DNA of 64,000 nucleotides from [Candidatus Thermochlorobacteriaceae] bacterium GBChlB (GTDB lineage Bacteria; Bacteroidota; Chlorobiia; Chlorobiales; Thermochlorobacteraceae), in contig JPGV01000006.1 of NCBI GenBank assembly GCA_000724175.1, positions 2,100 through 66,099 of the forward strand, given 5' to 3'. The notes under the pieces are model-generated. The model was not told where the DNA came from and ran no database searches. It saw nothing but the letters and a program-made list of their open reading frames with translations. Numbering within the stretch: position 1 is the stretch's first letter; each line of letters begins with the position of its first letter. A program made the position numbers and the translations under genes. Shown one piece after another: positions 53,740 through 63,140 of the stretch.

Positions 53740-54495
53740 ATGAAAACCATTGCCCTGATTTTGTCCGTCGCGCTCTGCGTTGTTTCGTCAGTGCAGGCGC
53801 AAGACTCCAAAGCCGTTTGCGACGAGATTGACGCGCTGATGGAGCAAATCAAACTTGCTGATGCCAAATCGAAAGTCGACGACGCGCTCACAAAATTCCC
53901 AAACGATTTTGAAGTCAAGTGGCGTGCCTCGCGCGTTTATGTCGCCTTTGGCGATACGCAGCCAAAGAGCGAGCAGGAAAAAATTTATGTCAAAGCCAAA
54001 GAGCTTGCCGACGAGGCAATCAAGCTCAACCCGCAAGCGTCGGTTGGCTATGTGCGTCGCGCTGCTGCGAATGGAAAAGTCGCGCTGTTCAGAGGCGTTT
54101 TGAGCGTGAAAGATTTGGTCAAGCAAACCAAAGCCGATGCCGAAAAAGCCATTCAACTCAATAGTTCAGGCGAACAAGTGCTTGCGACGGCGTATTACAT
54201 TTTGGGCAGAACGCACTTGAAGCTCAGCGAGACGCCCGAAGTCATGCGTATGCCGATTGGCTTGGCGTGGGGAAATTTGGACGACGCGCTGAAACATCTC
54301 GCCAAAGCCGCTGAGTTACGCGGCGACTTCATCATGTTCCGTTTAGACTACGCACGAGCGTTGGAAAAAGATGATAAGTTCGCCGAAGCGCGCGCGCAGT
54401 TGGAAAAAATTCCGTCGCTCAAAGCGCAGGAATACGGCGACAACGACCGCAAAAAAGAAGCCGCCGAACTTTTGGAAAAATTGAAAGGCAAGTGA
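53740..54495 (+). CDS. exported TPR-like protein
   Basis: 251 residues from the ATG at 53740, where a signal peptide starts (MKTIALILSVALCVVSSVQA). The mature part is helical with TPR-like units: ELADEAIKLNPQASVGYVRRAA, DAEKAIQLNSSGEQVLATAYYILGRTHLKLSE and ALKHLAKAAELRGDFIMFRLDYARALEKDDK. The pattern resembles the RMD/FAM82-like TPR family (regulator of microtubule dynamics homologues in bacteria). It is predicted to be periplasmic; the role is unknown. Confidence 0.8.
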   Translation: MKTIALILSVALCVVSSVQAQDSKAVCDEIDALMEQIKLADAKSKVDDALTKFPNDFEVKWRASRVYVAFGDTQPKSEQEKIYVKAKELADEAIKLNPQASVGYVRRAAANGKVALFRGVLSVKDLVKQTKADAEKAIQLNSSGEQVLATAYYILGRTHLKLSETPEVMRMPIGLAWGNLDDALKHLAKAAELRGDFIMFRLDYARALEKDDKFAEARAQLEKIPSLKAQEYGDNDRKKEAAELLEKLKGK

Positions 54496-54528
54496 ACGAT
54501 TGAGCGTCGCCGACATGCGCCTCATCGT

Positions 54529-55152
54529 TTACCGCCGTTGCCACTCGACGCGAAAGAGCGGTATATCGATATTGCCGACATTCTGCGAGCCGATGCCGAC
54601 GACCGGCAGTTTGTCTTTTACCATTGAGGCGACGGTTTGCGTGACTAAAATCTCGCCGCGCCCAGCAATGTCTTCGCCTAATTTGTAAGCGATATTGACT
54701 GCGTCGCCGAAAATATCGTCCTCCAATTTCAAAAACTTGCCATACTCAATGCCGATGCAGACGTGAAAATGCTCGTCGTCGTGTTCGAGCGATGTGTTGC
54801 GTTTGAAATGCGCCTCTTGAATGGCCATTGCGCACTCGACCGCCGTGTCGACGGTGTCGAATCGCGCGATGAGGTTATCGGCTTCGTTTTTTATCAGCAC
54901 GCCGCCGTGATTTTTTACGAGCGGAATCGAGAGGTGATAGCTCTGTATCAACAATGCAAGGAAGTGCAGAATGCCTTTCTGGCGCGTCGTGCGTGTAAAG
55001 CCCGATGAATCGCAAACCATGACGGCGGCAGTGGTTTCAAGCGACGATGTGATTTCTTTATCGAGCGCGTCGGCATTTTCGCGGGTGCGCGTGAGCAGTG
55101 TTTTGAAAAGGTCGTCTCGCGTCATTGATAGATGGTTTTTGTGAATGGACAT
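54529..55152 (-). CDS. class III nucleotidyl cyclase-like protein
   Basis: 207 residues from the ATG at 55152 (another at 55125 is possible). The domain spans about 40-200. Both metal-binding Asp residues are present (VMVCDSSGFT and NEADNLIARF), as are the Lys of the base pocket (IKNEAD) and the DIFGDAVNIA motif. The transition-state Arg expected four residues after the Asn (VNxAxR) is Lys (VNIAYKL). It might be a weak cyclase or a signalling-dead homologue. No sensor domain or membrane helix is attached. Confidence 0.75.
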   Translation of the reverse strand: MSIHKNHLSMTRDDLFKTLLTRTRENADALDKEITSSLETTAAVMVCDSSGFTRTTRQKGILHFLALLIQSYHLSIPLVKNHGGVLIKNEADNLIARFDTVDTAVECAMAIQEAHFKRNTSLEHDDEHFHVCIGIEYGKFLKLEDDIFGDAVNIAYKLGEDIAGRGEILVTQTVASMVKDKLPVVGIGSQNVGNIDIPLFRVEWQRR

Positions 55153-55485
55153 CGCAGTGTTGCGTCGTGAAGGTGCTTGCTCGGAAGTTACGGATAATTT
55201 CTGCTTGACCAAACGCGCCGCGCTGTTTCAGATGTTGCCAGAGAGAGCGTATTTTCCCGTCCAACACTTGACCAGCGATGAAACTCACCTATGCCCTGTT
55301 GTCTTTTTGAAACTTGCCATAATCCGAACCAAAACAGCTCAGTATGTCAATTGCCAATGCACAATTTTATTGGTCAAAATCCTGAAGCCGAAAGACATTA
55401 TGCACCCGAACTTTGCTGAAACCGTTGCAACTCATTTTATTGCGTCGTGCCCGCTCAACGAATTTTTACGCTCCGCCATACTCGG
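55153..55485. other. intergenic region with no intact gene
   Basis: This lies between the cyclase-like gene and the truncated glycosylase gene. I translated the minus strand in all frames from the glycosylase stop onward and found no continuation of that family. Short plus-strand frames exist but resemble nothing known. It is probably decayed DNA left by the deletion that truncated the glycosylase gene. Confidence 0.5.
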
Positions 55486-55680
55486 CTAATTCGCTTTGTC
55501 GAGCATTTTTTGGAATATCTTCTTCGCGCTTCGATAATGAATTTGCTGTTCCAAAATGCAACTCATCAAATCAAAAAAAACATCGTACGTGCTTTGGGTA
55601 ACGGGCTTAGGAATTGCGCCGATGATTTTCTTCAACATCGGGTCTCTCTCGGACAAAAGTTGTTTGGCGTCAATCGGCAT
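55486..55680 (-). pseudogene. 5' fragment of a DNA-3-methyladenine glycosylase (HhH-GPD) gene
   Basis: A 64-codon frame from the ATG at 55680, 11 bases after the yyaL-like stop. It reads DPMLKKIIGAIPKPVTQSTYDVFFDLMSCILEQQIHYRSAKKIF, close to the N-terminus of AlkA-like glycosylases, where the (V/L)xQQ(I/L)S-xxA(A/K) stretch precedes the HhH motif. Intact members have about 200 residues; here the frame stops before the HhH motif and the catalytic Asp. It is therefore most likely non-functional. Confidence 0.65.
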
Positions 55681-55691
55681 AACTGCGTCGT

Positions 55692-57848
55692 TTAATTGAC
55701 GAGCAAACTTTCCAAAACTTTCACGTCGGTCGTCGGCAGTTGGCATGCGTAATCGATGCAGACGAATGCCGTCGGCGTCTCGGTCGCGTCTTTCAAGATT
55801 GCGTTCAAAAACTCCAATTGTTTTGCCGTTTCAGGCGCCGCGTGGATGAGCACTTTGTTCGGCAAATACGTTGAGTAAATCGCGCGACGCATTGCCGTCA
55901 TATCAGGCGAGTCAAGGCGGCCCGCTAAAATAATCTGTTTGGGCTTTTGCAAATAAAAGTCAAGTGCAACAAGCATCTGCGGCAAATAGCTTGGCGCTTT
56001 ATCAATGAGTTGGCTGAAGAACTGCAGGGTTTTTTCTGCCGAGTCGCGGAAGTCGGCTCGGTCGGTCATTTGTGCCAATCGAAGCAAATTCAACACCGCT
56101 ATTGAGTTCGGCGAGGGTTCTGCGCCATCATGGTCTTCCTTCATTCGGATAATCACGCTTTGGTCGTCGGAGCTTGCACTGAAAAATCCGCCGTTCTCGT
56201 GGTCGTAAAACAGGTCGATCATTTTTTCCGTCAATCGAATCGCCGTCGTGAAGTACTTCGGATCGAGTGACGCCTCATACAAATCAAGCAACCCTTGTGT
56301 GAAGAAGGCGTAGTCGTCTAATTTGCCGTCGATGCCTGCGTCGCCGTCGCGGTAGCGCCGCAGAAGCGTGTGCGTGCTCGGGTTGTAAAGCGTTGATAAA
56401 ATAAAATCGGCGGCGCGATGTGCCGATTGCAAATACGACTCATCGTTCAGAACCGTGAAGCCTTTGGCAAAAGCCGAAATCATCAAGCTGTTCCAAGAGA
56501 CGAGAATTTTGTCGTCCAAGTGCGGGCGCGGGCGCTTAGCACGAACCTCAAAGAGTTTTGCTTTTGCATCGAGAACAATCGCTTCAATTTCTTGCACCGA
56601 TTTGCCGAACCGACGCGCTGTTTCTTCGAACGAGAAGCGTTGTATCAAAATGTTTTTTTGAATGAACTCGCCGTGCGGGTCGTTAAGCGCATTGCCGCTT
56701 GGCTTTGCGCCGTAGATGTAGGAGAAAATTTCGCTCGCGTCATCGCCTAAAATCTCGTCGAGTTCGTGTTGTTCCCACACGTAGAACGCGCCCTCGGCCT
56801 TATGGTCAGCGTTGGGGTAGGGCAAGCTATCGGCGTCTTCAGCGGAGTAGAAACCACCGCCGCGTGCCTGTGAACGAGGGGCATTATCGGTCATATCGCA
56901 CATGACGTAATTGAAAATGTCGCGGGCAATCTGTGCGTAAAAGTTATCGTTTGTCAATTGATACGCGTCGAGGTATGAGATTGCCAATTGCGCATTGTCG
57001 TAGAGCATTTTCTCGAAGTGCGGCACATGCCAATACTTGTCGGTCGAGTATCGCGCAAAGCCGCCGCCGCCTTTTCCCATGACACCGATGTGGTCGTGCA
57101 TGCCGCCGTCCGCCATTTTGCGCAGCGTAAAGAGCGCCATCTCAAGCGCAGATTTATCTTTGCTTCGATGGTAATAATTGAACAAAAAATTTAGGCAAAC
57201 TGGGCGTGGAAATTTTGGCGCGCCGCCGAAGCCGCCCCATTCTACATCAAAACTTGATGCAAGTTGCGCTGCACCGCGCTTGAAAACCTCTACCGAAAGG
57301 TCGGCTTTTCCAGCCTTAGCAAACTGCGAACTTTGCAAGGCAAGTTGTTCTGTTGCCCGCGAGGCAACTGCGATGATGTTCTCTTTATCGCTTTGCCAAC
57401 TCTCGGCGATTTTGATGAGCAAGGTCTTGAAGCCCGGTCGCCCCCACCGGTCTGTCGGCGGAAAATACGTGCCGCCAAAAAACGGCTTCAACTCCGGCGT
57501 CAGCCACACGCTCATCGGCCAGCCCCCGCTTCCCGTCGTCGCCTGCACATAACTCATATACACCCTGTCCAAATCCGGACGCTCCTCACGGTCGACTTTA
57601 ATCGAAACGAAATGCTTGTTTAAGACATCCGCCACATCGTCGCTCTCAAACGATTCGCGCTCCATCACATGACACCAGTGGCAGGTTGAGTATCCAATGG
57701 AAAGAAAAATCGGTTTATCTTCCCGACGTGCTTTTTCAAACGCGGCGTCGCCCCATGCGAACCAATCAACGGGATTATGTTGATGTTGCAGGAGATACGG
57801 ACTTTTTTCGTGGGCAAGCGCGTTGGTGTGTTTCGGCGATGCGGTCAT
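55692..57848 (-). CDS. YyaL-type thioredoxin-domain protein (DUF255)
   Basis: 718 residues. [33 protein letters not shown] is the signature start; a thioredoxin fold with the STCHWCHVM motif (CxxC, about 59-62) covers about 1-170. An (alpha/alpha)6 barrel like N-acylglucosamine 2-epimerases follows ([28 protein letters not shown], about 261-288). The mammalian relative is SSP411/spermatogenesis-associated protein 20. The reaction is unknown. The truncated glycosylase gene follows after 11 bases. Confidence 0.9.
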   Translation of the reverse strand: MTASPKHTNALAHEKSPYLLQHQHNPVDWFAWGDAAFEKARREDKPIFLSIGYSTCHWCHVMERESFESDDVADVLNKHFVSIKVDREERPDLDRVYMSYVQATTGSGGWPMSVWLTPELKPFFGGTYFPPTDRWGRPGFKTLLIKIAESWQSDKENIIAVASRATEQLALQSSQFAKAGKADLSVEVFKRGAAQLASSFDVEWGGFGGAPKFPRPVCLNFLFNYYHRSKDKSALEMALFTLRKMADGGMHDHIGVMGKGGGGFARYSTDKYWHVPHFEKMLYDNAQLAISYLDAYQLTNDNFYAQIARDIFNYVMCDMTDNAPRSQARGGGFYSAEDADSLPYPNADHKAEGAFYVWEQHELDEILGDDASEIFSYIYGAKPSGNALNDPHGEFIQKNILIQRFSFEETARRFGKSVQEIEAIVLDAKAKLFEVRAKRPRPHLDDKILVSWNSLMISAFAKGFTVLNDESYLQSAHRAADFILSTLYNPSTHTLLRRYRDGDAGIDGKLDDYAFFTQGLLDLYEASLDPKYFTTAIRLTEKMIDLFYDHENGGFFSASSDDQSVIIRMKEDHDGAEPSPNSIAVLNLLRLAQMTDRADFRDSAEKTLQFFSQLIDKAPSYLPQMLVALDFYLQKPKQIILAGRLDSPDMTAMRRAIYSTYLPNKVLIHAAPETAKQLEFLNAILKDATETPTAFVCIDYACQLPTTDVKVLESLLVN

Positions 57849-57935
57849 AGCAAGAGAGGTTTGAACGTTAGCGTTGTTTTTATTCCAAACGACCGCCGCA
57901 CGCCTAAAAGTTTAATCACTAAACTGGGTTGAACC

Positions 57936-58961
57936 ATGACGAACTCCATCGTGAATGAACTGAAGATTGAAAACTTTAAATCGATAAAATCCCTGACGCT
58001 CACACCCAAGCGGATAAATCTCTTTATCGGAAAACCCAACACCGGCAAATCGAACATTCTCGAGGCGTTGAGTTTGTTCTCTGTGCCAACATTGACAGAG
58101 ATGGGTGATTTTGTCCGCCACGAAAAACCCAGTCATTTATTTTATGACCAAAACTTAAAACAGCGTGTGAGCGTCTCCGCCGGAAACTTCTCGATGGAAA
58201 TTTCCACGCGAAAGCCCGTTAATAATCCGACAGCAACGCTTGATGAATTCGGCAATCCGATTCGGATAAGAAGCCATGTCGCGCTGTGGGTCAATGAAAA
58301 AAACGAGATTGAAGGCGGCGAAGAGGATATTAAATCGCTAAAAAAGTACAACACCAAGTTCAAGAAATACGAGTTTCGAAAAGGTGTGAACGACAACGCG
58401 CAAAAGCCTCTCTCTCACCTTCAAGTTCCGTTTGGCGAAAACATTTTTTACATGTTGGAAACGCACCCTGAACTGTTCGAGGAAGTCGCACGATTCTTCA
58501 CGCAATATGGACTGGACTTGGTGTTGAATCAAGAAAACGACACGATTCTGATGCAAAAAAAAATCGGCAATCGCGTGTTCCAACTGCCGTATTCGCTGGT
58601 GGCGGACACGTTGCAACGCATGATTTTTTATTTGGCGGCAATCAAGACGAACAAAGAAAGCGTGTTGATTTTCGAAGAGCCTGAAACGCATTCGTTTCCG
58701 CTATACATACAACGGTTAGCGTTAGAAATTACCAATTCAATCGAGAATCAATTTTTCATCGCCACGCATAGCCCGTATCTCTTCAACACCATTTTGGAAA
58801 AAGCACCGAAAGAACACGTCGCCGTGTTCATTACCTATTTCGAAAACCATGAGACGAAAGTTATGTTGCTCTCCGAAGAGGATAAGAGCGAGGTAATGAA
58901 TTATGGAATGGACGTGTTCTTTCACTTAGATGAATTTATCACTGAAAAACAACTCCAATAA
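57936..58961 (+). CDS. AAA ATPase of the OLD/AAA_21 type, partner of a TOPRIM-like protein
   Basis: 341 residues. The N-terminus is RecF/SMC-like: LKIENFKSIKSLTLTP then Walker A GKPNTGKS (32-39). The C-terminal half has DTLQRMIFYLAAI, Walker B VLIFEEPE (243-250) and the switch His in FFIATHSPYLF (277-279). The signature Ser before DTLQR is not obvious. There is no fused nuclease domain. The next gene begins one base after this stop and encodes a TOPRIM-like protein, so together they resemble an OLD nuclease split over two chains, or the AriA/AriB arrangement of PARIS defence systems. Base composition is more A/T-rich than in flanking genes. Confidence 0.85.
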   Translation: MTNSIVNELKIENFKSIKSLTLTPKRINLFIGKPNTGKSNILEALSLFSVPTLTEMGDFVRHEKPSHLFYDQNLKQRVSVSAGNFSMEISTRKPVNNPTATLDEFGNPIRIRSHVALWVNEKNEIEGGEEDIKSLKKYNTKFKKYEFRKGVNDNAQKPLSHLQVPFGENIFYMLETHPELFEEVARFFTQYGLDLVLNQENDTILMQKKIGNRVFQLPYSLVADTLQRMIFYLAAIKTNKESVLIFEEPETHSFPLYIQRLALEITNSIENQFFIATHSPYLFNTILEKAPKEHVAVFITYFENHETKVMLLSEEDKSEVMNYGMDVFFHLDEFITEKQLQ

Positions 58962-58962
58962 T

Positions 58963-59469
58963 ATGCGAAACATCATTCCGGAATGTTGGTTCGATAAAGA
59001 GTTGTTATTGCAATTGCGTATAACGCAAAAACAAATCAACAAAGTGACAGACATTACTGACGTTGTAAAGAAGCTCAACGAACAAATTTATTCAAACAAA
59101 GTCGCTCTCGGTTTAATTGATGAAGACCTAAACAGTTCCCGTCCGAGCAGTTTTTCAGAATTTCAGGTAATCAAAGAGGCGCATCAATTGATGTGGAAGC
59201 AAAAGCCAAATACACGCCATATTTTAATTGTTATCCGCCCGCGTTTAGAAGATTGGCTTTACGCGGTAGCGAAAACAGGAAATGTGAATCCGTCTACGAA
59301 ACCTTATCTGCTTCCGAAAACTCCGAAAGAACTGCACGATGATTACACGGCTAAAAGACAAGTTTCGGAGAGCAAAAACGTGATGAGTTTCTTGAAAGAT
59401 GTAATCGCGGCAAACCCACCGCAGATTCAAACCCTGAAAACTTGGCTTCAAGAAATTCAATCATTATGA
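58963..59469 (+). CDS. small TOPRIM-like protein, putative effector of the adjacent ATPase
   Basis: 168 residues from the ATG at 58963. I know no exact family. Three features in order suggest a TOPRIM fold: NIIPECWFDKELL (Glu7 and Asp11, like the E-G-x-x-D start), VALGLIDEDL (the D-x-D pair Asp53/Asp55 after a hydrophobic strand), and HILIVIRPRLEDWLY (hydrophobic strand then P-x-LE-WL, 85-100, as in DUF4276/DUF4435/RloB-type proteins). Its TGA overlaps the mnmE ATG as ATGA. Predicted to be a metal-dependent nuclease controlled by the ATPase. The assignment is by motif, not alignment. Confidence 0.6.
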   Translation: MRNIIPECWFDKELLLQLRITQKQINKVTDITDVVKKLNEQIYSNKVALGLIDEDLNSSRPSSFSEFQVIKEAHQLMWKQKPNTRHILIVIRPRLEDWLYAVAKTGNVNPSTKPYLLPKTPKELHDDYTAKRQVSESKNVMSFLKDVIAANPPQIQTLKTWLQEIQSL

Positions 59470-60860
59470 CCGTCGTTCAGCACGAACCCATCGCCGCAAT
59501 TGCCACCGCTGTCGGCGAAAGCGCGATTGCAATTGTGCGCATCTCCGGCGCAGGCGCGTTGCAAATCGCCGATAAAACTTTTCGCAAAGCAGGCGATAAA
59601 AACTTTTCCTTCTCAACCGCCGACTCGCACACCGCACACTACGGATTCGTCGTCGATAAACGCGGCGACGTGATTGACGAAGTCATGGCAATTGTCTACA
59701 AATCGCCGCGCAGTTTCACGATGGAAGATTCAGTCGAGTTCAATTGTCACGGTGGCGTGATTGTAACGCAAACTGTGCTTGAAACCTTGCTCGATGCGGG
59801 CTGCCGCTTGGCGGAAGCAGGCGAATTTACGCGCCGCGCCTTTCTGAACGGTCGAATCGATTTAGCGCAAGCCGAAGCCATCGGCGAGATGATTCACGCC
59901 AAAACACGTGCGGCATACCGTGCGGCGCTCTCGCACATGAAAGGCGATTTGTCCAAAAACCTCTCGGCGCTCCGAGAAGACCTGCTCAATGCGTGCTCTA
60001 TGCTCGAGCTCGAACTCGATTTCGGAGAGGAGGATGTCGAGTTTCAAAGCCGCGATGAGTTGGTCAGGAAAATGTCGGAATTGAAAGTGCAACTCACGCG
60101 GCTGGCAAGTTCGTTCATGTTCGGGAAGTTCGTGCAAGAAGGCGTGCGCACCGCAATTGTCGGCAAACCGAATGCGGGCAAATCGACGCTGCTTAACGCG
60201 CTCTTGGGAAAAGACCGCGCCATCGTCAGCGATGTTGCTGGCACGACGCGCGATTACATTGAAGAAAGTTTTGTCAGCGACGGCGTCTTGTTCAAACTCA
60301 TTGATACAGCTGGACTGCGCACAACAGCGGACAATATCGAGGGCGAAGGCATTCGGCGCAGTTACGAAAAAATCGAGGAAGCGGATTTGATTTTGTATCT
60401 CATCGATGCGTCGATACCCGTAGACCCAAGTGAAATCAAGGCAGTTGAAGCAATGAGAGAAAAAAACGGTGATGCAAAATTTCTGCTTGTTCTAAACAAA
60501 AGTGATAGACAATTGACAAATGCAGCGCAGCACATTGAGACTGTGGAACAAGTAAAAATTTCCGCGCTCACTCGTGAGGGCATTTCTGAACTGAAACAAA
60601 AAATGACATCACTTGCGCTTGGCGCAGAGACACTCGCCGACGGCAGCGTGATGCTCACCAATTTGCGGCACTACGAGGCAATTCGCAATGCGCTGCAAAG
60701 CTTGGAAAACGCGGAGGTGCAGGTCGCGCATCATGCCCCAACGGAACTCATCGCCTCCGACTTGCGCGACGCACTCTACCATATCGGCACGATTACGGGA
60801 AATGTCTCGACCGACGATATTTTGAACAACATCTTCGCCAAGTTTTGTATCGGAAAGTAG
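59466..60860 (+). CDS. mnmE: tRNA uridine-5-carboxymethylaminomethyl modification GTPase MnmE
   Basis: 464 residues from the ATG at 59466. The N-terminal tetrahydrofolate-binding domain starts EPIAAIATAVGESAIAIVRISG. The GTPase domain (about 215-375) has GKPNAGKSTLLNALLG, DVAGTTRDYIEE, DTAGLR and NKSD. The C-terminus FCIGK carries the conserved Cys. With MnmG it modifies the wobble uridine (U34) of several tRNAs. Its start overlaps the stop of the TOPRIM-like gene, so translation of the two is coupled. The mnmG gene begins 3 kb downstream. Confidence 0.97.
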   Translation: MTVVQHEPIAAIATAVGESAIAIVRISGAGALQIADKTFRKAGDKNFSFSTADSHTAHYGFVVDKRGDVIDEVMAIVYKSPRSFTMEDSVEFNCHGGVIVTQTVLETLLDAGCRLAEAGEFTRRAFLNGRIDLAQAEAIGEMIHAKTRAAYRAALSHMKGDLSKNLSALREDLLNACSMLELELDFGEEDVEFQSRDELVRKMSELKVQLTRLASSFMFGKFVQEGVRTAIVGKPNAGKSTLLNALLGKDRAIVSDVAGTTRDYIEESFVSDGVLFKLIDTAGLRTTADNIEGEGIRRSYEKIEEADLILYLIDASIPVDPSEIKAVEAMREKNGDAKFLLVLNKSDRQLTNAAQHIETVEQVKISALTREGISELKQKMTSLALGAETLADGSVMLTNLRHYEAIRNALQSLENAEVQVAHHAPTELIASDLRDALYHIGTITGNVSTDDILNNIFAKFCIGK

Positions 60861-60872
60861 AACGTGTCATTT

Positions 60873-62093
60873 TTACCATAACTCCACGCGCACTAACTCG
60901 ATGACACGCTGCAAGGCTTGCTCGACGACCGCTGTGTCGCTGTGTCGCACAATCACAAATCCTTCGCCTTCGTAGGTGCCGCTTGCGGGCTGCCCAATGT
61001 CGGGAAGTTTTACATCGGTAAAGAGATGCCCGACTTCCGCCGTCGCTGCCTCGAATCCATGAACTGCTTTGACCCTTCCTGCACCTTGTCCGCGCAAAAA
61101 CGCGACGCCCGCAGCGGATTTTTGTTCAGGCGGAATGAACTCGCCATAGACCATCAGCCGCGCCCACGCTGAGATAAAATCAATGTCAAACGCACGCGAA
61201 TTGAGCGTCATAATTTGCGCCCCGGGCGGACGTGCGCCGACTTCTGAAATCGCAATCTTGCCTGTTCTTTTTCGAAACCACTCCAAATGCGACACGCCTG
61301 TTGTCATGCCCAACGCTTGAAGAGCCTTCGCGCCAGTTTGTCGAATGTCGGCGTAAACATCGCTCGATGCTTCACGCGGCAAAATGATGCGCCATTGAAT
61401 CCATTGGTTTCTCATTACATCGAGCGCGGCAGGCAAATAATAGGTGCAGGATTGCCACACTGCGTTGCCGTTCACCGAGACAGTCTCGAGTGAATGCTCT
61501 TGTCCTAAAACAAATTCCTCGATGACAGCCGGATTGGCGTCGCTGGGCTGAATACGCAACAGTGCATCGTGTAAATCCTTCTCGTGTTGAATTTGAAACG
61601 TCGATTGCGACCCTGCGCCAGCAAGCGGCTTCAAGACCAGTGGAAATCCGACAGCAGTTGCAAACTCTACCGCGTGGCTTGGCTTCGTCACGGCAGCATG
61701 TTTCGCGCAGGGAATATCGGCGGCGGCGAAGCGCGACTTCATTCGCGCCTTATCCCGAAAATTTTTTGCCGACTCGACGGACAGTCCTTCGACACCCAAC
61801 GCCTCACGCGCTTCGGCAACAGGGACTTGAATCTGCTCGTTTACCGCAAGAAATTTATCCAGTCCGCCTAAATAGTTTCGTAAGGTTTTTGCAGCAAACG
61901 CCAAGTGGGCAGCGTCAAACACATTATCGACTTTGTAATGCGCGTCGATTGTTTGGCGCAACGCGGTGGGCAAGCGTTCTTGCGCTTCCTGCGCAATCAC
62001 GCCGAGACGCACATTAGGCAGCGAACAAAGCGCGTTGATGAATCCCACGGCATTTGCATTGAAAAATGGCGTTGCAAAAATTACGATGGGCAT
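60873..62093 (-). CDS. ATP-grasp domain enzyme
   Basis: 406 residues from the ATG at 62093. The N-terminal Rossmann-like domain (about 1-110) contains VNEQIQVPVAEAREALGVEGLS. The ATP-grasp fold follows: ARMKSRFAAADIPCAKHA, FPLVLKPLAGAGSQSTFQI (about 150-168), VIEEFVLGQEHSLETVSVNG and EVGARPPGAQIMTL (about 285-298). This is the layout of carboxylate-amine ligases related to biotin carboxylase and BacD-type ligases. The substrate is unknown. It is convergent with mnmE with a 12-base gap. Confidence 0.85.
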   Translation of the reverse strand: MPIVIFATPFFNANAVGFINALCSLPNVRLGVIAQEAQERLPTALRQTIDAHYKVDNVFDAAHLAFAAKTLRNYLGGLDKFLAVNEQIQVPVAEAREALGVEGLSVESAKNFRDKARMKSRFAAADIPCAKHAAVTKPSHAVEFATAVGFPLVLKPLAGAGSQSTFQIQHEKDLHDALLRIQPSDANPAVIEEFVLGQEHSLETVSVNGNAVWQSCTYYLPAALDVMRNQWIQWRIILPREASSDVYADIRQTGAKALQALGMTTGVSHLEWFRKRTGKIAISEVGARPPGAQIMTLNSRAFDIDFISAWARLMVYGEFIPPEQKSAAGVAFLRGQGAGRVKAVHGFEAATAEVGHLFTDVKLPDIGQPASGTYEGEGFVIVRHSDTAVVEQALQRVIELVRVELW

Positions 62094-62150
62094 ACACAAA
62101 GCTGATTATATTTCGAAGACCATTACTTGCAGAAAGTAACTTAAAAAACC

Positions 62151-63107
62151 ATGAAAAAAATTTTCATCACCTATCCAATCGCGCCCGCAGGCATCGAGCG
62201 CCTGAAACAACACGGCTACAAAATCGAGATGAATGAGCAGCATCGATTGCTCTCGCACAACGATTTTATCGCGCAATTCCAAAACGCCGACGCAGTCATC
62301 ACGGTCATTTCCGACAAGGTCGACCGAACGATTCTCGACCTTGCCGCCACCGCACACACGCCAACGAAAATTTTTGCCAACTTCGGCGTTGGGTTCAACA
62401 ACATTGATGTGGCTTACGCTAAGCAACTTGGCATCTTTGTCACTAACACCCCCGAAGTGCTGACCGACGCTACCGCCGACACCGCGTTTCTCTTGCTGCT
62501 CGCCGTTGCACGTCGGTTCAATGAATGCCAAAAGGTGATGCAACCGCAGACCTTTACGGGCTGGAACACTGTGCAGAATTTGGGCGTGAATTTAAGCGGC
62601 AAAACGCTTGGCATTGTCGGCTTCGGCAGAATCGGCGAGGCGATGGCGAAACGCGCCAAGGCATTCGATATGAACGTCATTTTTTCAACGCGCACTGAAA
62701 AGACATCGGAGTTCGCCACACAAGTTGATTTTGAAACATTGCTCCGCGAGAGCGACGCGGTTTCAATTCATACCGCGCTCACCGACGAGACGAAGCACCT
62801 TTTTACCAAACGCGAGTTCGATAAAATGAAACCGCAGTCGATACTCATCAATACAGCGCGCGGCGCAGTCATCAACGAAGCCGATTTGGTGTCAGCTATC
62901 AAGGCAGGCAAGTTTTTCGGCGTCGGCTTAGATGTTTACGAATTTGAGCCGCTGGTTTCAGACGACCTGTATAAATTAGACAATGTCATCTTACTACCAC
63001 ACATCGGCGCCGCGACAATCGAGACGCGCAACAAAATGTCAATGCTCTGCGCCGAAAACATCATCGCCGCACTCGACGGCAAAACGCCGCCGAATTTGGT
63101 GTGGTGA
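62151..63107 (+). CDS. D-isomer 2-hydroxyacid dehydrogenase (glyoxylate/hydroxypyruvate reductase-like)
   Basis: 318 residues. KIFANFGVGFNNIDVAYAKQLGIFVTNTPEVLTDATADTA is typical of the GyaR/GhrB branch. GIVGFGRIGEAMAKRAKAF (about 152-170) is the NAD(P)-binding motif. The catalytic residues follow the family order: Arg in NTARGAVINEADL, Glu in VYEFEP and His in LLPHIGAATIETR. The likely reaction is glyoxylate or hydroxypyruvate reduction to glycolate or glycerate. Confidence 0.92.
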   Translation: MKKIFITYPIAPAGIERLKQHGYKIEMNEQHRLLSHNDFIAQFQNADAVITVISDKVDRTILDLAATAHTPTKIFANFGVGFNNIDVAYAKQLGIFVTNTPEVLTDATADTAFLLLLAVARRFNECQKVMQPQTFTGWNTVQNLGVNLSGKTLGIVGFGRIGEAMAKRAKAFDMNVIFSTRTEKTSEFATQVDFETLLRESDAVSIHTALTDETKHLFTKREFDKMKPQSILINTARGAVINEADLVSAIKAGKFFGVGLDVYEFEPLVSDDLYKLDNVILLPHIGAATIETRNKMSMLCAENIIAALDGKTPPNLVW

Positions 63108-63140
63108 TCCGCAATTTTGTAGCAAGAACTGAGTCTGCAA

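Noticed and set aside
55153-55485. Possible continuation of the DNA glycosylase in another frame
   Set aside because: All minus-strand frames were read; none shows the HhH motif or catalytic Asp region expected after the break.
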